From Betaproteobacteria bacterium (GTDB taxonomy: Bacteria > Pseudomonadota > Gammaproteobacteria > Burkholderiales > Casimicrobiaceae), in the NCBI GenBank assembly GCA_016861105.1, contig BOKS01000016.1:38584-102583 (forward strand): DNA of 64,000 nt, read 5' to 3'. The notes under the pieces are model-generated. The model did no database searches, was not told where the DNA came from, and saw only the letters and a program-made list of their open reading frames with translations. Position 1 is the stretch's first letter. The number at the start of each line of letters is the position of its first letter. A program made the position numbers and the translations under genes. Positions 8,554 to 16,065 of the stretch are shown one piece after another.

Positions 8554-8575
8554 GCGAAGTATAAGGAAACTTCGC
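8554..8575. promoter_or_regulatory. Inverted repeat GCGAAGT-N8-ACTTCGC in front of the hydrolase gene
   Basis: A perfect 7-bp inverted repeat with an A/T-rich 8-bp spacer lies about 60 bases upstream of the hydrolase start (8495). Read on the minus strand the repeat contains TATACT, a good -10 box, so a bound repressor would cover the promoter. A second perfect 8-bp repeat, GCCCTCGC...GCGAGGGC, lies just beyond it at 8578-8609. Both are in the 180-bp gap between the divergent hydrolase and RlmN-like genes. Operator function is inference. Confidence 0.45.
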
Positions 8576-8674
8576 GAGCCCTCGCGCGGCGCGGCTTGCG
8601 GGCGAGGGCGAAACCGCGCAGGATCGCGTCGCCGGATCCGACGGAAACGGGGACCGGTCGCCGGTACCGACGTC

Positions 8675-9694
8675 GTGCAACTCGCCTCGATCCGTCGCCG
8701 CCTCGCCGATCTCGGCGCGAAACCGTGCCACGAGCGGGCCGTGCTGCGGGCCTGGCTGCACGGCCTGCCACTCGACCACGGCGCGCGCCGTGCCGAGACC
8801 TTCCTCCCGGCGTCCCTGCGCGCGGCGCTTCCGGCGCTCGCGTACGAACTGGCGCAGGTCGCGCGCCTGCGCGCCGCCCATCCGTCGGCCGACGGCGCGA
8901 CCCGCCTGCTGCTGGAGCTCGCGGACGGCGCTGCCGTCGAGTCCGTGCTGCTCCCGCGGGGCGGCCTGTGCGTCTCGACGCAGGTCGGATGCGCCGTGGG
9001 CTGCACGTTCTGCACGACCGGCCGCGACGGGCTGCAGCGGCATCTGGGCAGCGCGGAGGTCGTCGCGCAGGTCGCGCTGGCCCGGGCGCTGCGCGAGGTG
9101 CGCAAGGTCGTGTTCATGGGCATGGGCGAGCCCGCACACAACCTGGCCGCGGTCATGGACGCGATCGACGCGCTCGCGGCCGACGGCGCGCTTGCGCACA
9201 AGAACCTGGTGCTGTCGACGGTCGGCGACCGCCGGGTGTTCGAGCGGCTGCCGCGCGGGCCCGTGCGTCCGGCTCTCGCGCTGTCGCTGCACTCGACGTT
9301 CGCCGCCAGGCGCGCCCGCCTGCTGCCCCGCGCGCCGCGCATCCGCCCTGCCGAACTCGCCGAGGCCGGCGCGCGCTACGCCGAGGCGACGCACCATCCG
9401 CTGCAGGTGCAGTGGACGCTGCTCGACGGCGTCAACGACGGCGAGGACGAAGTCGAGCGCCTGCTGCGCCTGTTCGCCGGCCGCTACGCGGTCGTCAACC
9501 TGATTGCGTGGAATCCCGGCGACGGGCTGCCGTTCCGGCGGACACCCCCGGAGCGCACGCGCGCTTTCGGCGCCGCGTTGAATCGCGGCGGCGTGCTCGC
9601 GAAGCTGCGCGACTCCGCCGGACAGGACGTGGAGGCCGGCTGCGGACAGCTGCGCGCCCGCGCCGTTCCGGTCGCCGTCCGGCGCGTTGCGTGA
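8675..9694 (+). CDS. RlmN-like radical SAM RNA methyltransferase (paralogue type)
   Basis: Predicted to methylate an adenine C2 in rRNA or tRNA by radical SAM chemistry. With the GTG at 8675 as start (339 aa) the radical SAM cysteines are C106, C110 and C113 (CAVGCTFC), preceded by C99. This reproduces the spacing in E. coli RlmN, where the equivalent of C99 resolves the RNA adduct. The methyl-carrying cysteine is in GCGQL near the C-terminus, and MGMGEP is present. It is shorter than standard RlmN (about 380). The frame opens at ATG 8549, but those residues are Arg-rich and start there is unlikely. It may be an accessory paralogue; the housekeeping rlmN normally lies elsewhere. Confidence 0.82.
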   Translation: MQLASIRRRLADLGAKPCHERAVLRAWLHGLPLDHGARRAETFLPASLRAALPALAYELAQVARLRAAHPSADGATRLLLELADGAAVESVLLPRGGLCVSTQVGCAVGCTFCTTGRDGLQRHLGSAEVVAQVALARALREVRKVVFMGMGEPAHNLAAVMDAIDALAADGALAHKNLVLSTVGDRRVFERLPRGPVRPALALSLHSTFAARRARLLPRAPRIRPAELAEAGARYAEATHHPLQVQWTLLDGVNDGEDEVERLLRLFAGRYAVVNLIAWNPGDGLPFRRTPPERTRAFGAALNRGGVLAKLRDSAGQDVEAGCGQLRARAVPVAVRRVA

Positions 9695-9854
9695 TCGTAC
9701 CCCCGCCGCACTCGCGGCGCGGAGCTTGATCCTCGTCGAAGCGGTGTGCGCCGGCAGGGGTCATACTCGGCCCGGCCGGAGCGGCATGCGGCGATGGCGA
9801 TCGCCGGGGCGTTTCCCCGGGCGCGCCGCCCGGGTCACGAAGGGAGCGACCAGG

Positions 9855-10433
9855 ATGAGCACGGAAAAAGGGTTGCTGGCGAAGATCGGCGACGCGGTGG
9901 ATGCGGCCCGCGAGAAGGTGCAGGACGTCGGGACGTCGCTGGTGAAGTCGGCCGAGGGCGCCGCGACGAAGGCGAAGCGCAAGGTGGAGCGCGCCGCGGC
10001 CGACGTCGGCCGCAAGGCCCGCGCCGCGAAGACGAAGGTGAAGCGCAAGGCGCAGGCCGCCGAGGTCGAGGTCGGCAAGGCGCTGGTCAAGGCCAGGCGG
10101 AGCGTCGTGCGCAAGGCGCGCGCCGCCGAGAGCGGCGCGGAGCAGGCCTACGGCAAGGCGACGCGCACGGTGAAGCGCAAGGTGCGCGGCGTCGCCGCGA
10201 AGGCGAAGACGGCGGCCGGGAAGGTCGAGCGCGCGATGGCGCCGAAGAAGGCCGCCGCCAAGCGCGGTGCCAAGGCGGCGAAGCGCGGGACCGCTGCGTC
10301 GACGCTGCGGAAGGGGGCGGCGCGCGTCGGGAAGGCTGCAAAGCAGGCGGGGACGGCGGTGCGCAAGGCGGTCAAGGCACCGCCGGCACGGCGGCCGGCG
10401 AAGCGGACGGCGAAGCGCACCGCCGGCGCGTAG
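9855..10433 (+). CDS. Histone-H1-like Lys/Ala-rich protein
   Basis: A 192-aa protein starting at the ATG at 9855 after AGGGAG. The first 40 residues (MSTEKGLLAKIGDAVDAARE...) look amphipathic; the rest is a run of imperfect KAKRKV, RKARAA, KAAAKRG and KKAAAK units ending AKRTAKRTAGA. The composition is almost only K, A, R, V, G and T, as in bacterial H1-like and HctB-type DNA-binding proteins. It probably coats DNA or RNA in the cell without sequence preference. Neighbours give no functional clue. Low-complexity proteins of this kind vary greatly in length between strains. Confidence 0.75.
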   Translation: MSTEKGLLAKIGDAVDAAREKVQDVGTSLVKSAEGAATKAKRKVERAAADVGRKARAAKTKVKRKAQAAEVEVGKALVKARRSVVRKARAAESGAEQAYGKATRTVKRKVRGVAAKAKTAAGKVERAMAPKKAAAKRGAKAAKRGTAASTLRKGAARVGKAAKQAGTAVRKAVKAPPARRPAKRTAKRTAGA

Positions 10434-10469
10434 CCGTCCGCGAGTCCCGGCGCACGGCTGCGTGAGGCG

Positions 10470-11300
10470 TCACGCAGCGGCTGCACCCGTCAGCGCACCC
10501 GCGACCGGCGCGGGAGCGGCGGTCCCGGACGTGCCTGCCTTAGGCTGCGGGGCGTGGTGCGCCTCCGGTGCCGTCGCCGCGAGCCGCAGGGCGAGCGCGC
10601 GCAGCAGGGCCGCGCCGTCGCCCTGCCAGGCGCTGCCGTGCATGCACGCCAGCGTCGCCGGGCGCGCCTGTGCGAGGCGCTCGAGCACCTGGGCGGTGTG
10701 CGGTGCGTGCGCGAAGTAGTCGAGCGGCGCGCGGAAGGCCTCGCTCGGGCCGAGGATGTCGCCCTGCGTGAGCGGCACGTCGCCCTTGCCCCCCTGCGTG
10801 AAGAGGTCGCCGCAGAGCAGCGTCGCGGTGGTCGTCTCGAGCATCAGCCCTGCGTCCCAGCCGTGCGGCACGTGCGGCGTGTCGTACCAGCGGACCGACC
10901 GGGTCCCGAGCGTCAGACTCTCGCCGTCGGCCAGCGGGCGCGGCGGCCGGTCGGCGAGGTCCCCGATCGACACGATCGCCGCGACCTGGCCGCACACCGG
11001 TTCCGCGCGCGGCGCGGCCGCGAGCCAGTCGTTGAGCGCACCGCACTCGTCGGCCTCGGTGTGCGAGAACGCCACGTAGCGGAGGCGCTCGACGGGGATC
11101 ACGCGGGCGAGCGCCTCGCGCACGGACGGGAACAGCCGGCGCGGTCCGGTGTGGAACAGCAGCGGCGCGTCGTCGGCGACCAGGTACTGGTTGAAGTTGA
11201 AGTGCCCGACGGGCCCGCCGATCTCGACGGGCGTGTTCAGCCGGTAGATGCCCGCGGCGATCTCGTCGACGCGGGTACGCGGGTGCGCTGCTGTGCTCAT
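10470..11300 (-). CDS. Metallo-beta-lactamase-fold protein, flavodiiron/ODP-like
   Basis: A 276-aa protein starting at 11300 after GAGGAG. It carries a metal-binding SHTEADECGAL motif, the H-x-E-x-D form typical of oxygen-reducing flavodiiron (ODP) domains rather than the classical H-x-H-x-D-H. A CGDLFTQGG segment and an ACMHGS segment supply further ligands. There is no flavodoxin domain, so it is a stand-alone ODP-like domain; a redox, NO or oxygen-sensing role is possible but unproven. The last 30 residues are Ala/Pro-rich. It is divergent from the ECF sigma gene across a 16-bp palindrome and is probably in that sigma factor's regulon. Confidence 0.8.
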   Translation of the reverse strand: MSTAAHPRTRVDEIAAGIYRLNTPVEIGGPVGHFNFNQYLVADDAPLLFHTGPRRLFPSVREALARVIPVERLRYVAFSHTEADECGALNDWLAAAPRAEPVCGQVAAIVSIGDLADRPPRPLADGESLTLGTRSVRWYDTPHVPHGWDAGLMLETTTATLLCGDLFTQGGKGDVPLTQGDILGPSEAFRAPLDYFAHAPHTAQVLERLAQARPATLACMHGSAWQGDGAALLRALALRLAATAPEAHHAPQPKAGTSGTAAPAPVAGALTGAAAA

Positions 11301-11329
11301 CGGGTGTCTCCTCGGGGTGGAAGGGGGCA

Positions 11330-11372
11330 GCGAGGAGGTGTAACGGCGCGGCGTTCCGTTACACATCCTCGC
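11330..11372. promoter_or_regulatory. 16-bp palindrome with outward TGTAACG boxes between MBL and sigma genes
   Basis: Arms 11330-11345 (GCGAGGAGGTGTAACG) and 11357-11372 match as an inverted repeat at 15 of 16 positions around an 11-bp spacer. Each arm presents TGTAACG on the strand leading towards one of the two genes, 65 bp from the sigma start and 57 bp from the MBL start, which is where a -35 box would fall. The simplest reading is a pair of overlapping divergent ECF promoters, or the operator of an unseen repressor. The repeat is seen; its role is inferred. Confidence 0.7.
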
Positions 11373-11409
11373 AGGCGGCGGGCGACGCGACCCGCCGCGC
11401 GAGGAGGCC

Positions 11410-12027
11410 ATGGGCGAGGTGACGCTCGCGTCGGCGCCGCGCTATGCTCGGCGCGTGGACGCGGAATCGGGGACCCCGGTCGAACCGGAGCTGGCGCGCC
11501 GCATCGCGGGGGCCCGGCCCGGCATCGACGCGCGCGCGGAAGACGAGCTGTGCCGCCGGATGGCGCCGCGGCTGCGCCTGTACGGGCTGCGCCACCTGCG
11601 CGATGCCCATGCCGCCGCGGATCTCGCCCAGCAGGTGCTGGCGATGACCCTCGAGCGTCTCCGGGCCGGCCGGCTGCGCGATCCGGACATGCTCGTGTCG
11701 TTCATGTTCGGCCTGTGCCGCCGCGTCGTGCTCGACATGCGCCGCACGCAGGCACGGCGCGACGAGCTGCTCGCGACCTACGCCGACGACGTGCCGGTCG
11801 TGGACGCGGGCGCGTCGCCGCGCCTCGACCACGACCGCCTGCGCGGCTGCCTCGAGCGGCTGACGGAGCGCGAGCGGTCGGTGCTCGTCCTGTCGTTCTT
11901 CGACGACCGGCCGGCCGCCGACGTCGGGCGCGAGCTCGCGCTCTCCGAAGGCAACGTGCGCGTGATCCGCCACCGCGGCATCGCGCGCCTGCGCGCGTGC
12001 ATGGAGCAGCCCACGGAGGTGCGATGA
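11410..12027 (+). CDS. ECF-type RNA polymerase sigma factor
   Basis: A 205-aa sigma-70 family protein with region 2 (DAHAAADLAQQVLAMTLERL, FMFGLCRRVVLDMRR) and region 4 (CLERLTERERSVLVLSFFDD...LALSEGNVRVIRHRGIARLR). The ATG at 11410 follows GAGGAGG very closely; a GTG at 11455 is an alternative start, since the first 15 residues are not conserved-looking. The stop overlaps the next start as ATGA. The downstream gene encodes its anti-sigma factor. Likely autoregulated through the TGTAACG palindrome at 11330 and probably also controlling the divergent MBL gene. Confidence 0.88.
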   Translation: MGEVTLASAPRYARRVDAESGTPVEPELARRIAGARPGIDARAEDELCRRMAPRLRLYGLRHLRDAHAAADLAQQVLAMTLERLRAGRLRDPDMLVSFMFGLCRRVVLDMRRTQARRDELLATYADDVPVVDAGASPRLDHDRLRGCLERLTERERSVLVLSFFDDRPAADVGRELALSEGNVRVIRHRGIARLRACMEQPTEVR

Positions 12028-12596
12028 CGACACGATGCAGCGCCGCGCTCGACGACGCCACGCTGGAGGCGTGGTGGCTCGGCGACCTCGACGCGGACGC
12101 GGCACTGCGTGCCGACGAGCACCTGCTGGGCTGCGCCACCTGCGCGCAGCGCGCCGAGGCGCTGGTCGCGATCGCGCACGGCGTGCGCGACGCGATGCGG
12201 GTCGGCGCCGTTCGCGCCGTCGCCGGCGACGCCCTGCTCGAGCGCCTCGCGGCGAGCGGGCTGCGGCTGCGCGAGTACCGCGTGCCGTGGAACGGCAGCG
12301 TGAACTGCACCGTCGCGCCCGACGACGACGTGATGGTCGCGCGCCTCCAGGCCCCGCTCGCCGGCGTGACGCGGCTCGACGCGGTCGTGACCCGCAGCGT
12401 CGACGGCACGCCGGAGCGGTTGCGCGACCTGCCGTTCGACCCCGACGCCGGAGAGGTCGTGCTGATCCCCCCGATCGCGCCGATCCGCGCGCTGGGCCGC
12501 TCGACGTCGCGCATCGAACTGGTCGCGCAAGCCGACGACGGTTGGCGGCCGCTCGGGACCTACACGTTCGAGCACACGCCGTGGCGGGAGGGGTGA
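12024..12596 (+). CDS. Zinc-finger anti-sigma factor (ZAS type, soluble)
   Basis: A 190-aa protein in ATGA overlap with the ECF sigma gene. H33, C37 and C40 form the H-x3-C-x2-C zinc motif of the anti-sigma (ZAS) domain that clamps the sigma factor. There is no membrane segment, so this is a cytoplasmic anti-sigma, and the cysteines may act as a redox switch. The C-terminal 110 residues form an unfamiliar beta-rich domain (PWNGSVNCTVAPDDDV...YTFEHTPW) which could be the signal-sensing part. Linking zinc chemistry with the divergent ODP-like protein suggests a redox or oxygen signal. Confidence 0.82.
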   Translation: MTTRCSAALDDATLEAWWLGDLDADAALRADEHLLGCATCAQRAEALVAIAHGVRDAMRVGAVRAVAGDALLERLAASGLRLREYRVPWNGSVNCTVAPDDDVMVARLQAPLAGVTRLDAVVTRSVDGTPERLRDLPFDPDAGEVVLIPPIAPIRALGRSTSRIELVAQADDGWRPLGTYTFEHTPWREG

Positions 12597-12604
12597 GGCG
12601 CGGG

Positions 12605-12647
12605 GCGTCGCGCCGCAAGCGCGTTGCGGTGCGACCCGGCGCGACGC
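12605..12647. terminator. Terminator-like hairpin between convergent genes
   Basis: A perfect 10-bp stem, GCGTCGCGCC (12605-12614) with GGCGCGACGC (12638-12647), encloses a 23-nt loop that itself contains GCAA...TTGC. It lies 9 bp after the anti-sigma stop and in front of the convergent Bug gene stop. No U-run follows, as is common in GC-rich genomes. Confidence 0.5.
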
Positions 12648-12743
12648 GATCGCACGGGAGCATCCGGCACATCGCGTGTCGACGCAGGACGCACGTGCGC
12701 GACGAGAAACGGGGTCGGGCGGCACCGACCAGCCGCGTGGAGG

Positions 12744-13730
12744 TCAGTTTTCCGCGGTGATCCCCACCTCGCGGATGATCTGCGCGAACTTCTGCGATTC
12801 GCCCGCCACGAACGACCGGAACTCGTCCGGCGTCTGCGGCGACGGAATCGCCCCGCCTTCCACGATCGACTTCTGCATCGCGGGCGAGCCGAGCGCCTTC
12901 ACCGCGGCTTCGTTGACCGTGCGCAGCACCGCGGGCGGCAGGCCGGCCGGTGCGAAGAGGCCGAACCAGTTGTTGAGCTCGTAGCCTGCCAGCGCCGGCG
13001 TCTCGGCCAGCGGGGCCACGTCGGGGATCGCCGGCACGCGCTCCTTCGAGCTCACCGCGATCGCCTTCAGCTTGCCGGACCGGATCAGCGGCAGCGCGGC
13101 CGCGACGCTGGTGAACCCCATCGTGATCTGCCCGCCCACGAGGTCCGCGATCTGGGGCGCGGCGCCCTTGTAGGGCACGTGCGTGATCTTCACGCCGGCG
13201 AGCTTGTTGAAGAGCTCGCCGTTGAGGTGCTGGATGTTGCCCACGCCGCTCGAGCCGAACGTGAGCTGGCCGGGGCGCGCCTTGGCCAGCGCGACGAGCT
13301 CCGCCGCGTTCGACACCGGGACGCCCGGGTGCACGAGCAGGACGTTCGGCGCCCGCGACGCCAGCGTCACGGGCTGCAGCTGCGTGAACGGGTCGTAGTT
13401 CATCGACTTGTAGAGGTGCGGGCTGATCGCGATCTCGCCGGGGCCGGACATCAGCAGCGTGTACCCGTCGGGCGCGGACGTCGCCGCCTGGTGCGCGCCG
13501 ATCATCCCGTTGGCCCCGGGCTTGTTCTCGATCACCAGCGGCTGGCCGAGGATCGGGCGGACGTGCTCGCCGAGCAGGCGCGCCACGATGTCCACGCCGC
13601 CGCCGGCGGGGTGCGGGACGATCACGCGGATCGGGCGCGCCGGATAGGCGTCCTGTGCGAATGCCGCGCGGGGAAGCGCGGCGAGTGCTCCCGCCGCGAG
13701 TCCGGCCTTGAGGACGTGCCTCCTTTTCAT
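12744..13730 (-). CDS. Bug-family tripartite tricarboxylate transporter receptor
   Basis: Periplasmic binding protein (328 aa) of the Bug/TctC family, which captures carboxylates for TctAB-type transporters. It starts at 13730 after GAAGGAGAA. The signal peptide has twin arginines (MKRRHVLKAGLAAGAL...AFAQ). Family hallmarks are YPARPIRVIVPHPAGGGVD, ENKPGANGMIGA and VPYKGAAPQIADLVGGQI. No TctA/TctB genes are in the window; orphan Bug receptors are common in Burkholderiales and may serve distant transporters or sensor kinases. It lies 98 bp downstream of the LacI regulator in the same direction and may be co-transcribed, hinting at a carboxylate linked to the divergent TAXI operon. Confidence 0.92.
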   Translation of the reverse strand: MKRRHVLKAGLAAGALAALPRAAFAQDAYPARPIRVIVPHPAGGGVDIVARLLGEHVRPILGQPLVIENKPGANGMIGAHQAATSAPDGYTLLMSGPGEIAISPHLYKSMNYDPFTQLQPVTLASRAPNVLLVHPGVPVSNAAELVALAKARPGQLTFGSSGVGNIQHLNGELFNKLAGVKITHVPYKGAAPQIADLVGGQITMGFTSVAAALPLIRSGKLKAIAVSSKERVPAIPDVAPLAETPALAGYELNNWFGLFAPAGLPPAVLRTVNEAAVKALGSPAMQKSIVEGGAIPSPQTPDEFRSFVAGESQKFAQIIREVGITAEN

Positions 13731-13828
13731 CGTCGATTCTCCTTCGTCGTCGTTGGCCGGGGGTCCGGCGGGATGCCGCGATGCGATCGATTCGCGTGTC
13801 GCAGCACCGGTTCGCCGGGCGTCGATCG

Positions 13829-14902
13829 TCAGGTACTCTGCCGCACGCGAATGTCGAAGCCGACGTCGACGCGGCGATCGACGTCGGCCCGCCCGTCGAT
13901 GCGCGCGAGGATCATCTCCGCGGCAATGCGCCCGATCTCCTGGCGAGGGACGTGTACCGTGGTGATCTGCGGCGACGTGGCGGACGCGATGTCCTGGTCG
14001 TCGAAACCCGCGATCCCCATGTCGTCGGGGACGCGGCGACCGCTGCGATGGCACTCGAAGAGCGCGCCCGCCGCCAGCACGTCGCCGGCAAGGAAGCACG
14101 CGTCCAGGCGCTTGTCGCGCTCGAGGAGCGCGCGCAGGGCCTCGCCTCCCTCGCGGAACCCGAGCGGCGTCTCCACGATCCGACGCTCGCTGACCGCGAG
14201 CCCCGCGTCGGCGAGCGCCGCGATGTAGCCGCGCCGGCGGGCGCGCGCACGGTCGTTGTGCCGCCACGGCGGACTGGCGAAGCCGATGCGCCGGTAGCCG
14301 CGATCGATCAGGTGGCGCGTCAGCGCCTTGGCGGCGTCGAAGTTGCTGAAGCTCACCAGCATGTCGATCGGATCGTCGCGCAGGTTCGCGCCCTCGACGA
14401 TCGGAATGCCGGCCTGCACGAGCATTCGCCGCGTCTCGGGGGCGCAGCGGTTGCCGTGCAGGAAGAAACCGTCCGGCCGCCGCGCGAGGAACGTCGAGAT
14501 GAGTGCGTGCTGCGTCTGCGGCGTGGCCCCCGACTGCCCGAGCATCAGGTGGAAACCCTTGGCCTGCAGCGCGGCCTCCATCGACACGAGCGTCGCCGCG
14601 AACACCGGGTTGGCGAACGTCGGGACGACGGCCGCGACCACGTGCGTCTTCTGCGAAGCGAGGCTGCCGGCAACGAGATTGCGCACGTAGCCGGTGGCCG
14701 CGATCGCCCTCGCGACGGCCTCGCGCGAGCGCGGCGAGACCATGTCCGGCTTGCTGAGCGCTCGCGACACCGTGATCGGCGACACGCCGGCGATGCGCGC
14801 GACGTCCTCCATGCGCACCTGACCGCCCGGTCGATCCTGGGCGTCGGGCGCGGACGGCGCGACGCGGGACTCCGTGGATCCGGGCGCGAGGGGAAGGCTC
14901 AT
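13829..14902 (-). CDS. LacI-family transcriptional regulator
   Basis: A 357-aa repressor. After about 30 variable residues comes the LacI DNA-binding domain (MEDVARIAGVSPITVSRALS) with the hinge helix, then a periplasmic-binding-type sensor domain (VVPTFANPVFAATLVSMEAAL, GFDDQDIASATSPQITTV). The start at 14902 is the ATG; the internal Met of RMEDVARI is a possible alternative. It is divergent from the TAXI operon, and two LacI-type operators sit in the gap (14923-14955), so it almost certainly controls that operon and itself. The inducer is probably the imported acid or a breakdown product. Confidence 0.93.
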   Translation of the reverse strand: MSLPLAPGSTESRVAPSAPDAQDRPGGQVRMEDVARIAGVSPITVSRALSKPDMVSPRSREAVARAIAATGYVRNLVAGSLASQKTHVVAAVVPTFANPVFAATLVSMEAALQAKGFHLMLGQSGATPQTQHALISTFLARRPDGFFLHGNRCAPETRRMLVQAGIPIVEGANLRDDPIDMLVSFSNFDAAKALTRHLIDRGYRRIGFASPPWRHNDRARARRRGYIAALADAGLAVSERRIVETPLGFREGGEALRALLERDKRLDACFLAGDVLAAGALFECHRSGRRVPDDMGIAGFDDQDIASATSPQITTVHVPRQEIGRIAAEMILARIDGRADVDRRVDVGFDIRVRQST

Positions 14903-14922
14903 CGAGGATTGACGGCGGTCGT

Positions 14923-14955
14923 TGATAGCGCTAGCATTGTATGACAGCGCTACCA
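14923..14955. promoter_or_regulatory. Two LacI-type operators, 19 bp apart
   Basis: TGATAGCGCTAGCA (14923-14936) and TGACAGCGCTACCA (14942-14955) both fit TGAYAGCGCTASCA and are centred on the palindrome AGCGCT, as LacI/GalR operators are. Centre-to-centre distance is 19 bp, placing the two dimers slightly out of phase around the helix. They lie 21 bp from the lacI-like start and 62 bp from the TAXI start, so one repressor can block both promoters. Confidence 0.8.
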
Positions 14956-15017
14956 TCCGAACAAGTCCCGCGCTGATCAGACGCCACCAAGTCCGCATCG
15001 CACAGGAGGAGTTCGGC

Positions 15018-16046
15018 ATGGCCAACAACGCCCGCAGCCCGCGGCTGCGCAAGGTACTCGTGGGAGTCGCGGCGGCCGCACTGGCCGCCGCAGGGGCGGT
15101 CGCGATCGCCCAGCAGAAGACGTTCTACAGCTGGGGCTCGTCGGCGACCGGTACGTCGCAGTATGTGTTCGTCGGGACCGTGATCGGGATGGCACGGCAG
15201 CACCTGCCGGGCGTCTCGTTCGCCAACGAGGCGGTGAGCGGCACGACGCAGAACCTCGACCTCCTGAGCCGCGGCGAGATCGCGCTGGCCATCGCCTCGC
15301 CCGAACGGCTGCATGCCGCCGTCCACGGTCAGGGACCCTACAAGGACAAGCCGCTGCCGGCGCGGGTGATGTGGGTGATGAACGAGCAGGCGGCACTGTT
15401 GTTCACGAAGGCCGACTCCGGTATCGCCGGCTTCAAGGACCTCAAGGGCAAACGCGTCGCCATCGGACCGGCCGGGTCGTCGAACGAGCTCAAGAACGCC
15501 TTCCTGCTCGAGGCCTACGGCTACAAGCGCAAGGCCGGCTCGAAGTCCGACTTCGAGGATCTGACCACCGTGCGGCTGTCGCACCCCGAGGCGGCCAACG
15601 CGCTCGCCGAAGGCCAGATCCACGCCGCGATCGCCACGCAGCCGATCCCCGACCCGTCGTTCGCCGAGCTCGCCGTCAAGGTGCCGCTGCGCGTCGCGGG
15701 CGTTGACGCCGACATGTTCGGCAAGGTAACGGGCGTCTACCGCTGGCTGTGGCCGGTGACGGTGCCCGCAGGAAGCTTCAAGGGACAGGACAGGCAGATC
15801 GTGACGTTGGGCGATCCCAATCTCATCATCGCGCACCGCGACAACCTGCCCGAGAAGGTCGCCTACGACCTCACCAAGGCCTACGTCGAGAAGATCCTTC
15901 CGGAGATGGCCAAGCAGACCGACTACCTCAAGCCGTACGCGAGCGATCGCCAGGCGCTCGCCGGCGCATGGCCCGTGCCCGGCCACCCCGGCGCCATCCG
16001 CTACTTCCGCGAGATCGGTCTCAAGATCCCCGAGCCGACCAACTGA
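15018..16046 (+). CDS. TAXI-family TRAP transporter solute receptor
   Basis: Periplasmic receptor (342 aa) that binds a carboxylate for the TRAP permease at 17202. The ATG at 15018 follows GGAGGA by 7 bases. The signal peptide ends near AVAIAQQ. TAXI features include FYSWGSSATGTSQYVFVG, the ANEAVSGTTQNLDLL segment and FKDLKGKRVAIGPAGSSNE. It is the first gene of a six-gene operon under LacI control. TAXI-TRAP systems use sodium or proton gradients rather than ATP. The ligand is unknown; the downstream enzymes point to a hydroxylated di- or tricarboxylate. Confidence 0.93.
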   Translation: MANNARSPRLRKVLVGVAAAALAAAGAVAIAQQKTFYSWGSSATGTSQYVFVGTVIGMARQHLPGVSFANEAVSGTTQNLDLLSRGEIALAIASPERLHAAVHGQGPYKDKPLPARVMWVMNEQAALLFTKADSGIAGFKDLKGKRVAIGPAGSSNELKNAFLLEAYGYKRKAGSKSDFEDLTTVRLSHPEAANALAEGQIHAAIATQPIPDPSFAELAVKVPLRVAGVDADMFGKVTGVYRWLWPVTVPAGSFKGQDRQIVTLGDPNLIIAHRDNLPEKVAYDLTKAYVEKILPEMAKQTDYLKPYASDRQALAGAWPVPGHPGAIRYFREIGLKIPEPTN

Positions 16047-16065
16047 CGCGGCAGGGAGCGCCCCG

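Noticed and set aside
10470..11300. Full flavodiiron NO/O2 reductase
   Set aside because: Only the ODP-like MBL domain is present; the flavodoxin domain is absent.
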